Positions 1 to 9,688 of a DNA stretch of 15,000 nucleotides are shown in pieces. The notes beneath the pieces are model-generated. The model had not been told where the DNA came from. It did no database searches and saw only the letters and a list, made by a program, of their open reading frames with translations. Numbering within the stretch: the first letter of the stretch is position 1; the number at the start of each line of letters is the position of its first letter. The DNA is from Halisarca cf. caerulea (lineage: Eukaryota; Porifera; Demospongiae; Chondrillida; Halisarcidae), in contig CAUJGJ010000025.1 in NCBI GenBank assembly GCA_963170055.1, positions 2,258,901-2,273,900 on the forward strand. The letters run 5' to 3'. A program made the translations under genes and the position numbers.

Positions 1-232
1 TGATTGAATCGGAGCTGCATTAAATTTAAAGTTAGTGATCATTTTAGAATTAACTGCAACAATACCTCGGGCTGAATTATACACAGTAGACACATAGGTT
101 GACCAACAACAAAACTGACTGACCAAGTCCCATTTTGGTCGGACATTTGTCAAAACAAATGTTAGTCCTTATTTTGTACACTGCATTATGTAGCATCTAC
201 ATGTACTGCTCATCTACTGTATGCCATAAAGT
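1..232. other. non-coding flank, no gene seen
   Basis: No ORF with protein character and no splice-bounded exon is visible. A short hairpin lies at about 148-165 (CATTTGT, 4-base loop, ACAAATG). Around 105-150 there are GACCAAG and TTGGTCGGAC words that resemble the TGGTCGG words at the right end of the element at 12536-13189, so this may be a decayed fragment of a related repeat. That link is weak. Confidence 0.3.
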
Positions 233-410
233 GCTAAATTTTTGAGGAACCCAATTTTTGTGATGGACTATTTTTGAAATATCCGCTGAAACAAACTTCG
301 CGGGTTTGTCCTTCAGCTGCTATCTACCAAGCAGTGCACAAATTTTGCGCTCCAACACTCATCCTCGAAAAATGTGAACATTAAGCTCCTCAAAAATTTA
401 GCGCGATACT
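216..410. mobile_element. miniature inverted-repeat element (GCTAAATTTTTGAGGA ends)
   Basis: A perfect 16-bp inverted repeat, GCTAAATTTTTGAGGA at 233-248 and its reverse complement at 387-402, encloses about 138 bp. The similarity continues outward less perfectly, with TACTGTATG-like sequence on the left and a reverse-complement ACAGTA-like sequence on the right, so the outer limits are approximate. No coding capacity is present. This is the form of a non-autonomous DNA transposon (MITE). Its ends differ from those of the CAGTG-ended elements elsewhere in the window. Confidence 0.6.
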
Positions 411-463
411 GTACATACTGTCTGCATGAGAGAGACTTCCTGCGCTTTATGCACATACTGTAT

Positions 464-574
464 TATGGAGTACAGTAACAGTGGAACCTCCGAATAAAGG
501 ACACTTTGGGGACAAAATATGTAGTATGGAGTACAGTAACAGTGGAACCTCCGAATAAAGGACACTTTGGGGAC
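464..574. repeat. 61-bp tandem duplication carrying a transposon end
   Basis: The block TATGGAGTACAGTAACAGTG and the following AACCTCC...GGGGAC sequence occurs at 464-513 and again at 525-574, an exact 50-base match at 61-bp spacing. Each copy contains a CAGTGGAACCTCC end of the miniature-element family seen elsewhere. The left end of the element at 540-982 was therefore duplicated. Confidence 0.8.
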
Positions 575-982
575 GATATATATACGTAAATCTAAACACA
601 CCATGGGCAGCAAACAACGAGTCAGATTACAGAGGTTGTTGGATTATCAAGTAGCTCTAAGTGTGGTCTCCAATGGTGGCTGTACTTCAGAAGGTGGTCA
701 GATTACAGAGGTTGTTGGATTATCACGTAGCTCTAAGTGTGGTCTCCAATGGTGGCTGTACTTCAAGGTGGTCAGATTATAGAGGTTGTTGGATTATCAA
801 GTAGCTCTTAGTGTGGTCTCCAATGGTGGCTGTACTTCAGAAGGTGGTCAGATTACAGAGGTTGTTGGATTATCAAGTAGCTCTTAGTGTGGTGTACTAC
901 GGTGACTGTCCCCAAGAACACATATAGTCGGATAAGAGAGAATGTTGGACTACTGAGGTGTTGGATTACAGAGGTTCCACTG
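540..982. mobile_element. CAGTG-ended miniature element with internal minisatellite
   Basis: The left end CAGTGGAACCTCCGAATAAA at 540 is matched in inverted orientation by GGATTACAGAGGTTCCACTG ending at 982. Between them lie about 3.6 copies of a 74-76 bp tandem repeat (621-893). The element is about 443 bp, much longer than its relatives of 170-200 bp, and most of the excess is the tandem array. The ORFs crossing it are open frames of the repeat, not genes. A duplicated left end lies at 479. Confidence 0.6.
621..893. repeat. 74-76 bp minisatellite, about 3.6 copies
   Basis: Copies begin with GTCAGATTACAGAGG at 621, 697, 771 (as GTCAGATTATAGAGG) and 847. Each continues with a GTTGTTGGATTATCA segment, a TAGCTCTWAGTGTGGT segment and a TCCAATGGTGGCTGTACTTC segment. 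The last copy is truncated. Copies differ by a few substitutions and a 2-base indel, so the expansion is fairly recent. Confidence 0.9.
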
Positions 983-1315
983 TATCACAGTGAGACTGGT
1001 CTCACCGTCCAAGAGAAGCCAGTTGTATTATTAATTTTTATGAGTATACGCCTACAGAAAACAGAAATACCATTTATGTACACAGTCACATAATACTATT
1101 GGAGAGCCCAGTGCACAAAAACAAGCGATTTTATACTAAGTAAGGAAGTAGATTGAGCACAGCAAAGTTTGTCAAAACACACATTGCTATGCAATTAACT
1201 CTTTAACAAACATGCCCATTGGTGCTGCTAAAGTATGAAACATGCACTACACAGTGTCTGTACGTGCTTAACAATGTGTTGGATGAACATTGTTTAACAC
1301 CATGCATGACCATTG

Positions 1316-1316
<1 letters not shown>
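983..1316. other. non-coding, nothing recognised
   Basis: A stretch of about 330 bp between the minisatellite element and the TG satellite. I see no convincing ORF, exon, RNA gene or inverted repeat. Confidence 0.4.
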
Positions 1317-1374
<58 letters not shown>

Positions 1375-1724
1375 ATGCGTGTGTGTTTGTGTGTGTGTAC
1401 ATACGTATGTACATGTGTGCATGTTGTTGTTCAGTGGTGTGTGTACGTATGTGTGTGTATGTACAGTATGTATGTGTGTATGCACACGTGTGTTTGTGTG
1501 TGTGTACATACGTACGTACATGTGTGCATGTTGTTGTTCAGTGGTGTGTGTACGTATGTGTGTGTATGTACAGTATGTATGTGTGTATGCACGCATGTGC
1601 ACGTGTGTGTTTGTGTGTGTGTACATACGTACGTACATGTGTGTATGTTGTTGTTCAGTGGTGTGTGTACGTATGTGTGTGTATGTACAGTATGTATGTG
1701 TGTATGGACGCGTGTGCATGTGTT

Positions 1725-1783
<59 letters not shown>

Positions 1784-1805
1784 ATGTGTGTGTGTGTGTG
1801 TGTGT
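1317..1805. repeat. TG microsatellite with three copies of a ~107-117 bp higher-order unit
   Basis: Two long TG runs (about 1318-1373 and 1729-1782, the second extended to 1804) flank a block built of three units. Each unit holds GTACATACGTAYGTACATGTG, TGTTGTTGTTCAGTGGTG and a TATGTACAGTATGTATGTG segment. The TCAGTGG word falls at 1431, 1538 and 1655, giving periods of 107 and 117. Several overlapping frames are open on both strands only because the repeat lacks stops; they read as Cys/Val or His/Thr repeats and are not genes. Confidence 0.92.
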
Positions 1806-1959
1806 TCAATGCCAAAAAGATAAGCCACTATATCAATTCAATTGGACAAATTCACAAGTTGAACACAAAACCAACCCTTCTAATCCACTATTGTTAAAAA
1901 TGCCATAGAATTGCTTGTTCAAGTTCAATTTGGCATAACACTTGAGCATGGCCAATGCA

Positions 1960-2137
1960 CAGCATAACCTCTACAAGCCAAACACCCCTGGGACCAAAGA
2001 AAAGGTTCATTTTAGAGACGTTTCCAGAATAAGGAGGTTCTGTATGCACAGACATACAGAGAGCATGACTTGAAAACACCTCCAGTTTTAGAGAGGGTTC
2101 CAGCTCACAGAGGGTTTGGTATAGAGAGGTTTCACTG
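1960..2137. mobile_element. CAGTG-family miniature element
   Basis: The left end CAGCATAACCTCTACA at 1960 is followed by a CACCCCTGGGACC segment. The right end TAGAGAGGTTTCACTG ends at 2137 and is an imperfect inverted copy of the left. The length is about 178 bp, with no coding capacity. The ends and the GGGACC word match the other elements of this family, but this copy is diverged and no clear target duplication is visible. Confidence 0.5.
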
Positions 2138-2160
2138 TACATGCCATATATATGTACGTA

Positions 2161-2330
2161 CAGTCGGACCTCACTTATCTGCACACATCTGTTTTGGAAG
2201 ACATTACGGATGAAGTGAGGGAGCTGCAGTATAGTGTACAGTGGGAATATTACAGATCCATTCCAATAAAAACTACCGCAGAAGGTCAGGGAACTGGATA
2301 TCTGAGGTACAGACAAGTGAGGCCACACTG
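2161..2330. mobile_element. CAGTG-family miniature element, TA-flanked
   Basis: The left end CAGTCGGACCTCACTTATCT starts at 2161 and the right end GACAAGTGAGGCCACACTG ends at 2330. Inverted, they match over about 20 bases with few differences. TA lies directly outside both ends, as expected of a Tc1/mariner-type target duplication. The element is 170 bp and non-coding. It sits 23 bp from the preceding copy. Confidence 0.65.
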
Positions 2331-2685
2331 TATACTGATCTATGTACATATCTATACACATTCCATGGACATTCATTAAATAATGCATGGTTCCTCTTAT
2401 CCCAGGAGACCAGCAGCACATCTGCAGTGCAGGGACGTACACCAGTCCATGGCCTTCAGGAATTGTGGTTGGATGCCAGGAAACCCTACAAGTACCCCAC
2501 ATGAATAGCTACCACTGAGATAAAACGCTAGAATGGCTTCCACAAGGGTAATCTTGACAGAAATTCATAGATGGTGATCTGAACCATCATGCTGAGGTAA
2601 GAAACCAGGTTGTCAAGATCATTTGATTCGACTTGACCTCAGCCACGGCAAATTCATCCCATGACATGCAGTACTTTATACAATA
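2331..2685. other. non-coding, nothing recognised
   Basis: About 350 bp between two miniature elements. A frame is open here on each strand, but it runs through the neighbouring repeat and shows no protein family character. No exon is supported. Confidence 0.35.
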
Positions 2686-2885
2686 CAGTCAACCTCCCAA
2701 TAAAAGGCACTTTGGGGACAACATACTGTAATAGCTGATTTGTTCTTTGTAGAGAGGTTTTCCTCTTTGGGAGGCTCACATGTATTGTAGGAACTATATA
2801 CTGGGACCACAAGTCATGTCCTTTGTAGAGAGGGTTATTATTCTGTGTCCATATTTGGGAGAGTCCCCTATCAGAGGTTTCGCTA
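2686..2885. mobile_element. CAGTG-family miniature element, diverged
   Basis: The left end CAGTCAACCTCCCAATAAAA at 2686 is preceded by TA and followed by GGCACTTTGGGGAC, which is nearly identical to the end at 540. The right end, ATCAGAGGTTTCGCTA near 2885, is an imperfect inverted match followed by TA. The length is about 200 bp. Internal GTAGAGAGG words are repeated. It is non-coding. Confidence 0.5.
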
Positions 2886-3255
2886 TATATAACAGATCGA
2901 ATTGTAAAGCACGGAATTGGTCCGCGGAGATATGGCAAATTAATTAATTCCAATTGGCGATTTGACAATAAAGCCCAGTCTAGTACATCGTATAGACAAT
3001 GAAAACTCTGCATCCACACTACTTCTCAAAGAATACAGAGTGTCGATCATTCTTGCATGATTGACTGCTGGTGAGTAAAAATGCCGTTTGAATTGCAATA
3101 TCTGGGAAGCTAAGTTACGTTACATCAGGATAAGGAAATAAGGTAACTGCTACACCACTAGCGAGTTCTTAATTCGTCCTGTTAAATGCTCAAGTTTCTT
3201 AAACCCTTGTTAAAGTTTCCTGCTAATGAAGTCTGTATGTGGTGCAGGGTAGGAC
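2886..3255. other. upstream region of the rabphilin-like gene
   Basis: Non-coding DNA 5' of the first coding exon. It should hold the promoter and any 5' untranslated exon. No TATA box or other element stands out. A CAG at 3245-3247 could be an acceptor for a 5' UTR intron, and an in-frame TAG at 3250-3252 closes the frame just before the first ATG at 3256. Confidence 0.35.
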
Positions 3256-6200
3256 ATGCCTGGCATTTGTGGGGGTTTGTCACAGTTGAGTGGTCTCAAA
3301 TGTGCCAAATACCCCGGTGTATATAGGTGTCAGATGTTGAGAATCCTGTCAAAACAGCTTATAAAAACCACAATGGAGAGAGAAGAGATGCAACTTGGAG
3401 AGAAAAGTAACCTTAATTTTACCAACCAGTTTAATCTACTGGATTTATCCCTAACAAAACAGGAGTACAACTTAATGGAGCTAGGCTCATCAAGTCAGAG
3501 ACAGTGGAGGTATTCAATGGCCTGTCCTACAGACAACCAGCTCTCTTGGCTGGGAAGGTGAGTGCACTTCAGGTTTACAGGCCACAGTTGCTAAATCTAG
3601 AAGTTTTGAAAGAAGGGTAACACCACTTCTGAAAACAGTACTTTTCATACAAACTAAATTCAATGGTTTCTTCATTTGCTTCAACAATTAGCAACCCTAG
3701 ATACATCTCCTACGTAGCAGTACGTCACATCCACACACTAGAGCACACACAAGGGAGTGATATGAATAGGAAACTAAACTGATTAAGACTAAAGAGCCTA
3801 ATCTAGTATCCAAACATGTGTTCATATTATATACACAGCCTATATGCAAAGTTGGTGGAGAAGGCTAAGTGTTGCTGTTCACTCACATACAGTGCTTGAA
3901 GCAATGTTCGACAATTTACTACACATCAGCCAATTTCTTGTACTCTTCCACAGCTTGAAGTGCGGGTGGTCTACTGTGTCAGCCAAGTATTCTGCAAGAC
4001 AGCGGACTGCTTCTCCCATGCATAATGATCCTCCCAGGAAGCTACTGGCCAAGTTTGAGGTTAACAGAGTGAACAGTATTGTTAGTGAGATAGAGAGGTT
4101 TCAGAAAATGGATGAATTGAGAATTCTGTAAGTACATAAGTACATATGCATCGACATATACACACCCAGGCATCTGCTGTCTGCACCCATACACGTCACC
4201 TGCTCTATGTTTCCGTGATCTATAAGGATGAACTTTAAAAAGTACAAAGAATTGAAATCAAAGGCATCAGGAGATGGGATTAACACTTGCATATTGTGTG
4301 GTCTACTTGTGGCCAAGAAGAGACAAGGGTGGAAGACAAAGGAAGGCAGGTTCTGCCACGACTGCAGAAACGTAAGGATTTTAACCAAAACACATGTCGT
4401 CTTGCACGCATACATGCTGAAAAGATTTGATTACTACATACGTAGGTGACACTATGCGTGCGTACAGAGACACACAGTGCTGAACCACCATACGTAGCTG
4501 CATGCAGCAACACACACACACACACACACACACACAAATATACCCTGTACACATTCACATGTGTATGGAATCCAGCTTATACGTACATGCGTATACTCAT
4601 CACACCTTGGATTTGTCGTACAGAAATAACCTTTGAAATCATAACTATATGGCGTACAGCAGATGGTGTGACTTTTTAGCAAAAGGTCCTAGTAGTATAC
4701 AGTGTAACCTGTATAATGCAGACACCTTGGGACCACTGAAAAGTGTCCTGATTATAGAGGTGTCCTGATTTTCCAGGGTTGCCCCAAAATATCATTCATA
4801 TATTAATGAGAATTTGGGACCATAACTTAATGATCTGTTTATACAGGTGTCCTGAATAACAGGCTTCACTGTATTTCTCCTCTTTCAATTTCGGTTTGCC
4901 AAAATGAGCTCATCCAGTACATGAAATCCTATTAGACTTGCTTGTAGGATGCACATGTGCATGGGATTGAGGATGCGTTCTACAATGATGTGTACGTGTG
5001 TAATATTATATGCAATCAGTAATATGTTTTCTGGCATGTTATGTGGGCCACTATCACTGCATGTGTTTACACAAGCACATATTGCATGCATGGCATTCTG
5101 TGAATTTCTTGTTTCTAATCTCTCCCACTCTATACAGCAAATGTGCACGAAATGTACACGATCGTACACACTAAAAGAACTGCCAGTCAAGTTGTGCGTC
5201 CTCTGCCACTGGAAAAGAGAGGTCAGTTGTAGTCAAGGCCGCACTTTGCATGAACGAAGTACTTTATGTACATGTGTTTGAAAGCAAACTTGTTATATTG
5301 CTCTGAGTGTACATGCACAATACCCACACATACACAATCTTCATTAGATTTGCAAGTACACATACATATGCATACCGTCAATAGTACAGACATACTGTAT
5401 ACACTGTGCTCGACACATACTGTATGCATACAATTGTACGCTTACACCTATACATACATGAATGCTTGTTGTCAGTCACGCAACATTAAACACTGGTAGT
5501 CGCCATCAACACTTCTTATACACGCTTATAGTTGTGGAAAATGAGCGGTGCATGGTACAATGGTTACCACAATGCTTTCACAATGACCTTGGAGGAGTTG
5601 ACGCAACAAATCAAAGAAATGGAGGAGGACCTCTTTGGTTCACCACAGCAAAATGCAGGTGTTGATATGTCCGAGGGGCAAAGTGACTCACATCGTAAAA
5701 GATCGCTAGTCACACAGTACAGCCTGGATGATATGGTTATGACACCAGGTTTAGGCCATGGCTTGGAAGGCGAGCCTTTCCAAAAAGCTGCTAGCAGGAT
5801 ATTCTACGTGAACAGACAGCTGTCAATATCACTACCAGCGCTCCCACAAATCAGTATCAGAGAGGCAGATGAGATAGAAGAGAGTGAAGAGCCCACTGAC
5901 AGTGAGGTTGATACTCAAAACAAGGGAAGACGTCGAAGCAGCCAACTCACCAAAGCCTATACAATAGCATCTGATTCGCCAAGCGAAAACCTGACACAAT
6001 TGAAAACACCTCGCCGTTCATCCAACCAACATGTAGACGAGCTGCTTCGGAAATTGTCTGGTGCGTCTGGAGACATCAGCTTAAGAGACATTCTGGTTGT
6101 AAACAGCCAGGAGAACAGGCTGCCAAGGTCAGTAGCAAGATTGGTCCAATACAGCCCATCAACCCGCAGTAGCTGGTGCGGGGGTACACTGAACAAGGAC

Positions 6201-6628
6201 TCAGAAGAGTCAGAGTCTACACAAGATGAGTATACAGATGCAGCTCCCATCCAGAGAAACAGACACAGCTTGCAAGAAGAACACACCAATGGAAATGCAA
6301 AATTGGGTTTGCCAAAGTACAATTCCCTCAATAGATTGAAGAAACGGGCCGAGGACATTTTCAGAACAATGTCCTTCTCACCAGTACCATCAAGGGAAAC
6401 AACACCTGGTAAGTTTATAGCATGATCTGATGAAGTCTATACAAACAACACTCTACGTAATATGCAAATACGATGTTACCTGAATTCTATATTCTTCCTA
6501 GACATGAAGAGTTTAATAGAATTCTCAATGGCCTACAGTCGTGAACAGCAGGAACTTCGGGTTACAATTTTGAGATGCAAGGTACGTGGGAATACTTGAA
6601 GTGTGTAGCAGTGTGTATGTGAGTGCAT

Positions 6629-6699
<71 letters not shown>

Positions 6700-7738
6700 C
6701 ATACATAAATGAGCATGTGAGAGTCAGTGCATACCAAGCAACAATCACGCTCCAATCTACTTAATTCCAGGACTTGAAAGCAGCAGACAGCAACGGACTT
6801 TCCGACCCATATGTGAACGTGTTCCTTGCAGGAGGAGATCCAGTAAGTAAGGCATTTACGTACAACAAACTGTAGAGACTACATCGTAACACACATAATA
6901 TGCAAAACATCTACTGTTATCCTGCATGATGCTCAAACACCCCCGTGTACGCATGTTACAAGTCAGTATCAGCACAACCTAGTTGACGCATACTATCTGA
7001 AATCAAGCTTCATAAGAATACATACACAAGTCTATGCATACACCCTCTGGTTGCACATTGCACACTGCTGCCTATGCCAACACCTTGGGGTTTAGGAGTT
7101 GGGATACAGTTGTTCTTCTATGACTACAAATGTCTGTGCACTTGCAGAGTACGAAACAGACCACCTCCATGAAGCAAGCAACCCTGAATCCCGAGTATGG
7201 GGAGGAAATTGTATACCAGGGCATATCTGAATCGTTTGTGCGGCGCAACGAGATCATGTAAGTAAACACACACAGCAAAACTCACACACTCAACAAAGCT
7301 ATAGTATGTATATATGTACAATAGACTTAACACACAGTAAAGAACAAGAACATACATGTACCTACGTACGTATGTAAATACTAATGCATTATAGGAAACT
7401 TCCTGCTAACATGTGTATATACGTACATAGACTATATACGTATAATACTATAAAGCTCACAAAAATGTACACACATATGCATGCTGTAATGTGCAAACTG
7501 ACGACCATTTTACTCTCTTGAAAACTAGGTTTGTTGTCTATGACTATGATATGGTTGGCAGAGACGACTTTCTAGGAGCCGCTTCCATACCCATCCGGAG
7601 AGTGAAACACAATGTGGAGAAATTCTGCCTTCAACTTACAGACAACTGCCCTGTGAGTATACATGTATTACCAGCAAGGCACACACCCACCCACACCCAC
7701 ACACACCCACACACACACACGCACACACACACACACAT

Positions 7739-7811
<73 letters not shown>

Positions 7812-9688
7812 TACATTAGGATGGTACACATATTATACAGCATATTCAAGCATACCACTTCCAGATAATAAAATGCTCATGTACATTCACACATACCCAC
7901 AATAAGGATAATATGTACATAATATATACCAAAATATGTTCTGGAATATACGTACACCTACCCTGAAGTACATAACACTGTTTAGTACTGTGTCACAATG
8001 TGGAGAGCATTGAAATGTATGTTCACATGCACACGACCATCACATGTGTGTACGTACACACACTCATGCAGGATATACTGAAAACACCAAAGGAAGACTA
8101 CGGCCAGGCTCTGGTTACTGTGCACTACCGCGAGGAGTTGAACAGCCTTGACGTGGAAATAGTGAGGAGTGTCAGACTGCGACCGGCAAACAGGAAAAAG
8201 ATCTCGGCAAACCCATGCGGAAAAGTGTGAGTTGTGCACACAGTAGCCCATGGCACACACATAAAACATGCACATAGTGTACACATCATACATATCATGC
8301 ATAATATTATAGTATGTAATATGTACATGTGCACTGATTATAAGTACATGCACAAGTACATGTTTGTACTATTGTTATGTATGTAGAATTCTCACATTTA
8401 TATGTACAAATGCCTAACACATCGTCCACAGTAGAAATTGAAAACCCTACAAGGATGTTAAATCAATGAGAAGTAGACATACTTCAATGCCAATAACACA
8501 CAACTAATTGGTACAAGTAACATTGTAGGATGTCCACTAGTCATCATATCCTGTGACATAGGCACAACTTATCACACACCCGTACCATGAATCAGCAAAA
8601 AGTCACCATCTATCACAGTACAATAAAAACTGTATACAAAGACCACTCAGGGGACCAAGTAACTGTGGTCTCTATAGACAGCTGGTATTGAGGTACAGTA
8701 GTCTTGCTTTAGTGGCACGCAGACCAGCTTACAGTGTTCTCTAAAAATAGGTAGTCCTTCTATACAGGTGGTCTTTTATGACAGGTTTGACTAAACTGCC
8801 AAGAAATACTCCTCCCACACTACACACGATCAAACATGCATACATAGAATCTCAGGTACTGTAGATGTACAAATTCAACTCTATATCTCTCTTCAATTCC
8901 TTAGGACCCTCTACAACAAGGGACATCCTGAAACCCACAAGAAGACAAATGTGAATTACCTCACTCTCAATCCTGAATTCAACGAAGTGAGAATAAAACA
9001 TTTATACATGACAAATCGATGCATTCACCCATGTAGCCATTTCACTGCCCTTAAACTTATAATTATCAAACTTGTATCTTTGCAGACACTGCAATTCCCA
9101 CTGGATGGAAGGAAGATAGCTGAAATAAACTTACGACTTGCAATAGTACATAAGTCACGAACCAAGAAACGCTACACACAAATTGGTGAGTGAACCACAC
9201 ACATTCATATACAGTACACACAACAATGCACAAAATTATGCTTGCTACAGTCATAGACACTATATACGCACTACAATGCTTTGCAAATTTGCAAAATAAA
9301 CTTTTAGAAATCATTAGTGTGAGCTAAGTCGATCCTCTTCCCTAAGGTACTAGCAGTTGCACCTCGCAACTCTGAAATTATGCAAATTAAGGTACATAAT
9401 TTATGCAAGGGGGAATTCCCTCACACAATTTACAAAAACATCGCTCAACGGTATGCAATACTTGATAAACATTTACACCAAGATAAAACTAATAGAACAG
9501 TCAACAACTTCATTGCTGTCCAGGCACAAAAACATACGTGCACAAGCAGAATGACAAAATTTTTAAAGCAAAAGCATTTTTTGTTCACAGGTGAAGCTTC
9601 GCTGGATCCACTGCTGTTCAAATCTATTCAAACTGGAGAACCAACACAGGAGTGGGTACAGCTACTACCAGCCCTTAGTGACAAATGA
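3256..9688 (+). CDS. rabphilin-like Rab effector: zinc finger, C2A, C2B; 13 exons
   Basis: Exons: 3256-3557, 3954-4127, 4227-4371, 5138-5221, 5532-6408, 6502-6581, 6771-6842, 7148-7257, 7529-7652, 8072-8226, 8905-8986, 9086-9185, 9591-9688 (TGA). All introns are GT-AG and the phases join to 801 codons. Residues 102-175 are a helical Rab-binding segment ending in SGDGINTCILCG. Eight cysteines (180/183, 202/205, 210/213, 227/230) form a two-zinc FYVE-like finger, followed by SGAW (240-243), the family's Rab-contact motif. One large exon encodes a serine-rich linker of about 285 residues. C2A (about 534-650) keeps all five calcium aspartates: D560, D566, D620, D622, D628. C2B (about 668-785) keeps TLNPEFNE but has none. 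By homology it should link a Rab on vesicles to membranes and calcium-triggered exocytosis. Start uncertain: the ATG at 3373 has the better context (A at -3, G at +4) and gives 761 residues. A synaptotagmin-like protein (Slp) is the alternative; finger wording favours rabphilin. Confidence 0.88.
4509..4536. repeat. CA microsatellite in intron 3
   Basis: An uninterrupted CA run of about 14 units inside the 766-bp intron between zinc-finger exons 3 and 4 of the rabphilin-like gene. Confidence 0.85.
4700..4871. mobile_element. CAGTG-family miniature element in intron 3, TA-flanked
   Basis: The left end CAGTGTAACCTGTATAATGC at 4700 and the right end GAATAACAGGCTTCACTG ending at 4871 are imperfect inverted copies. 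Both are bordered by TA, consistent with a Tc1/mariner-type insertion. The left end is followed by CACCTTGGGACC, the most typical wording of this family, and GTGTCCTGA words recur inside. The element is 172 bp, non-coding, and removed with the intron. Confidence 0.7.
6634..6695. repeat. TG microsatellite in intron 6
   Basis: About 31 uninterrupted TG units, lying in the 189-bp intron between the first two C2A exons of the rabphilin-like gene. It ends 75 bp before the acceptor at 6770. UG repeats near splice sites are known binding sites for CELF and TDP-43 proteins in vertebrates; a role here is not shown. Confidence 0.92.
7681..7809. repeat. CA microsatellite in intron 9
   Basis: An imperfect CA tract (CCCACA variants at 7685-7712, a CATGCA break near 7737) followed by about 35 pure CA units to 7809. 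It lies in the 419-bp intron after the last C2A exon. The complementary TG tract in intron 6 lies on the same strand. Confidence 0.92.
8621..8791. mobile_element. miniature element in intron 10 (GACCAC ends)
   Basis: The left end, with ACTGTATACAAAGACCAC at about 8629-8646, and the right end, with GTGGTCTTTTATGACAGG at 8768-8785, are imperfect inverted copies. TA lies outside at 8619-8620 and 8792-8793. GGGGACC near the left end and the internal GTGGTCTCTATA resemble the CAGTG-ended family, but the termini differ, so this is a distant relative or separate family. It is non-coding. Confidence 0.45.

Noticed and set aside
621..893. Regularly spaced repeats as a CRISPR-like array
   Set aside because: The 74-76 bp units are contiguous with no unique spacers, and the DNA is from an animal nucleus.
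567..1093. Plus-strand ORFs with an internally repeated protein sequence
   Set aside because: The repetition is the 75-bp minisatellite. A 75-bp unit would keep frame, but the copies vary in length (74 and 76), and the frame crosses transposon ends.
1219..1908. Four overlapping ORFs of 170-230 codons on both strands (Cys/Val-rich or His/Thr-rich)
   Set aside because: They are translations of TG/CA satellite DNA, open in several frames at once because the repeat has no stops. There is no domain, no splice context and no start context.
1894..2502. 202-codon minus-strand ORF and two plus-strand ORFs at 2152-2504
   Set aside because: They run straight through two miniature elements with inverted ends, and their composition is not protein-like. 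No family is recognised.
5957..6358. 133-codon minus-strand ORF
   Set aside because: It is antisense to the large linker exon of the rabphilin-like gene, whose frame and splice sites are well supported.
6525..7905. His/Thr or Cys/Val repeat ORFs around 6525-6755 and 7491-7905
   Set aside because: They are read-through from real C2A exons or from intronic TG and CA microsatellites. The exon parts are already in the gene model.
9300..9420. Possible extra exon or RNA gene in intron 12 of the rabphilin-like gene
   Set aside because: The ORFs at 9357-9688 are open by chance up to the genuine last exon at 9591. Exon 12 (ending 9185) joins exon 13 in frame without them.
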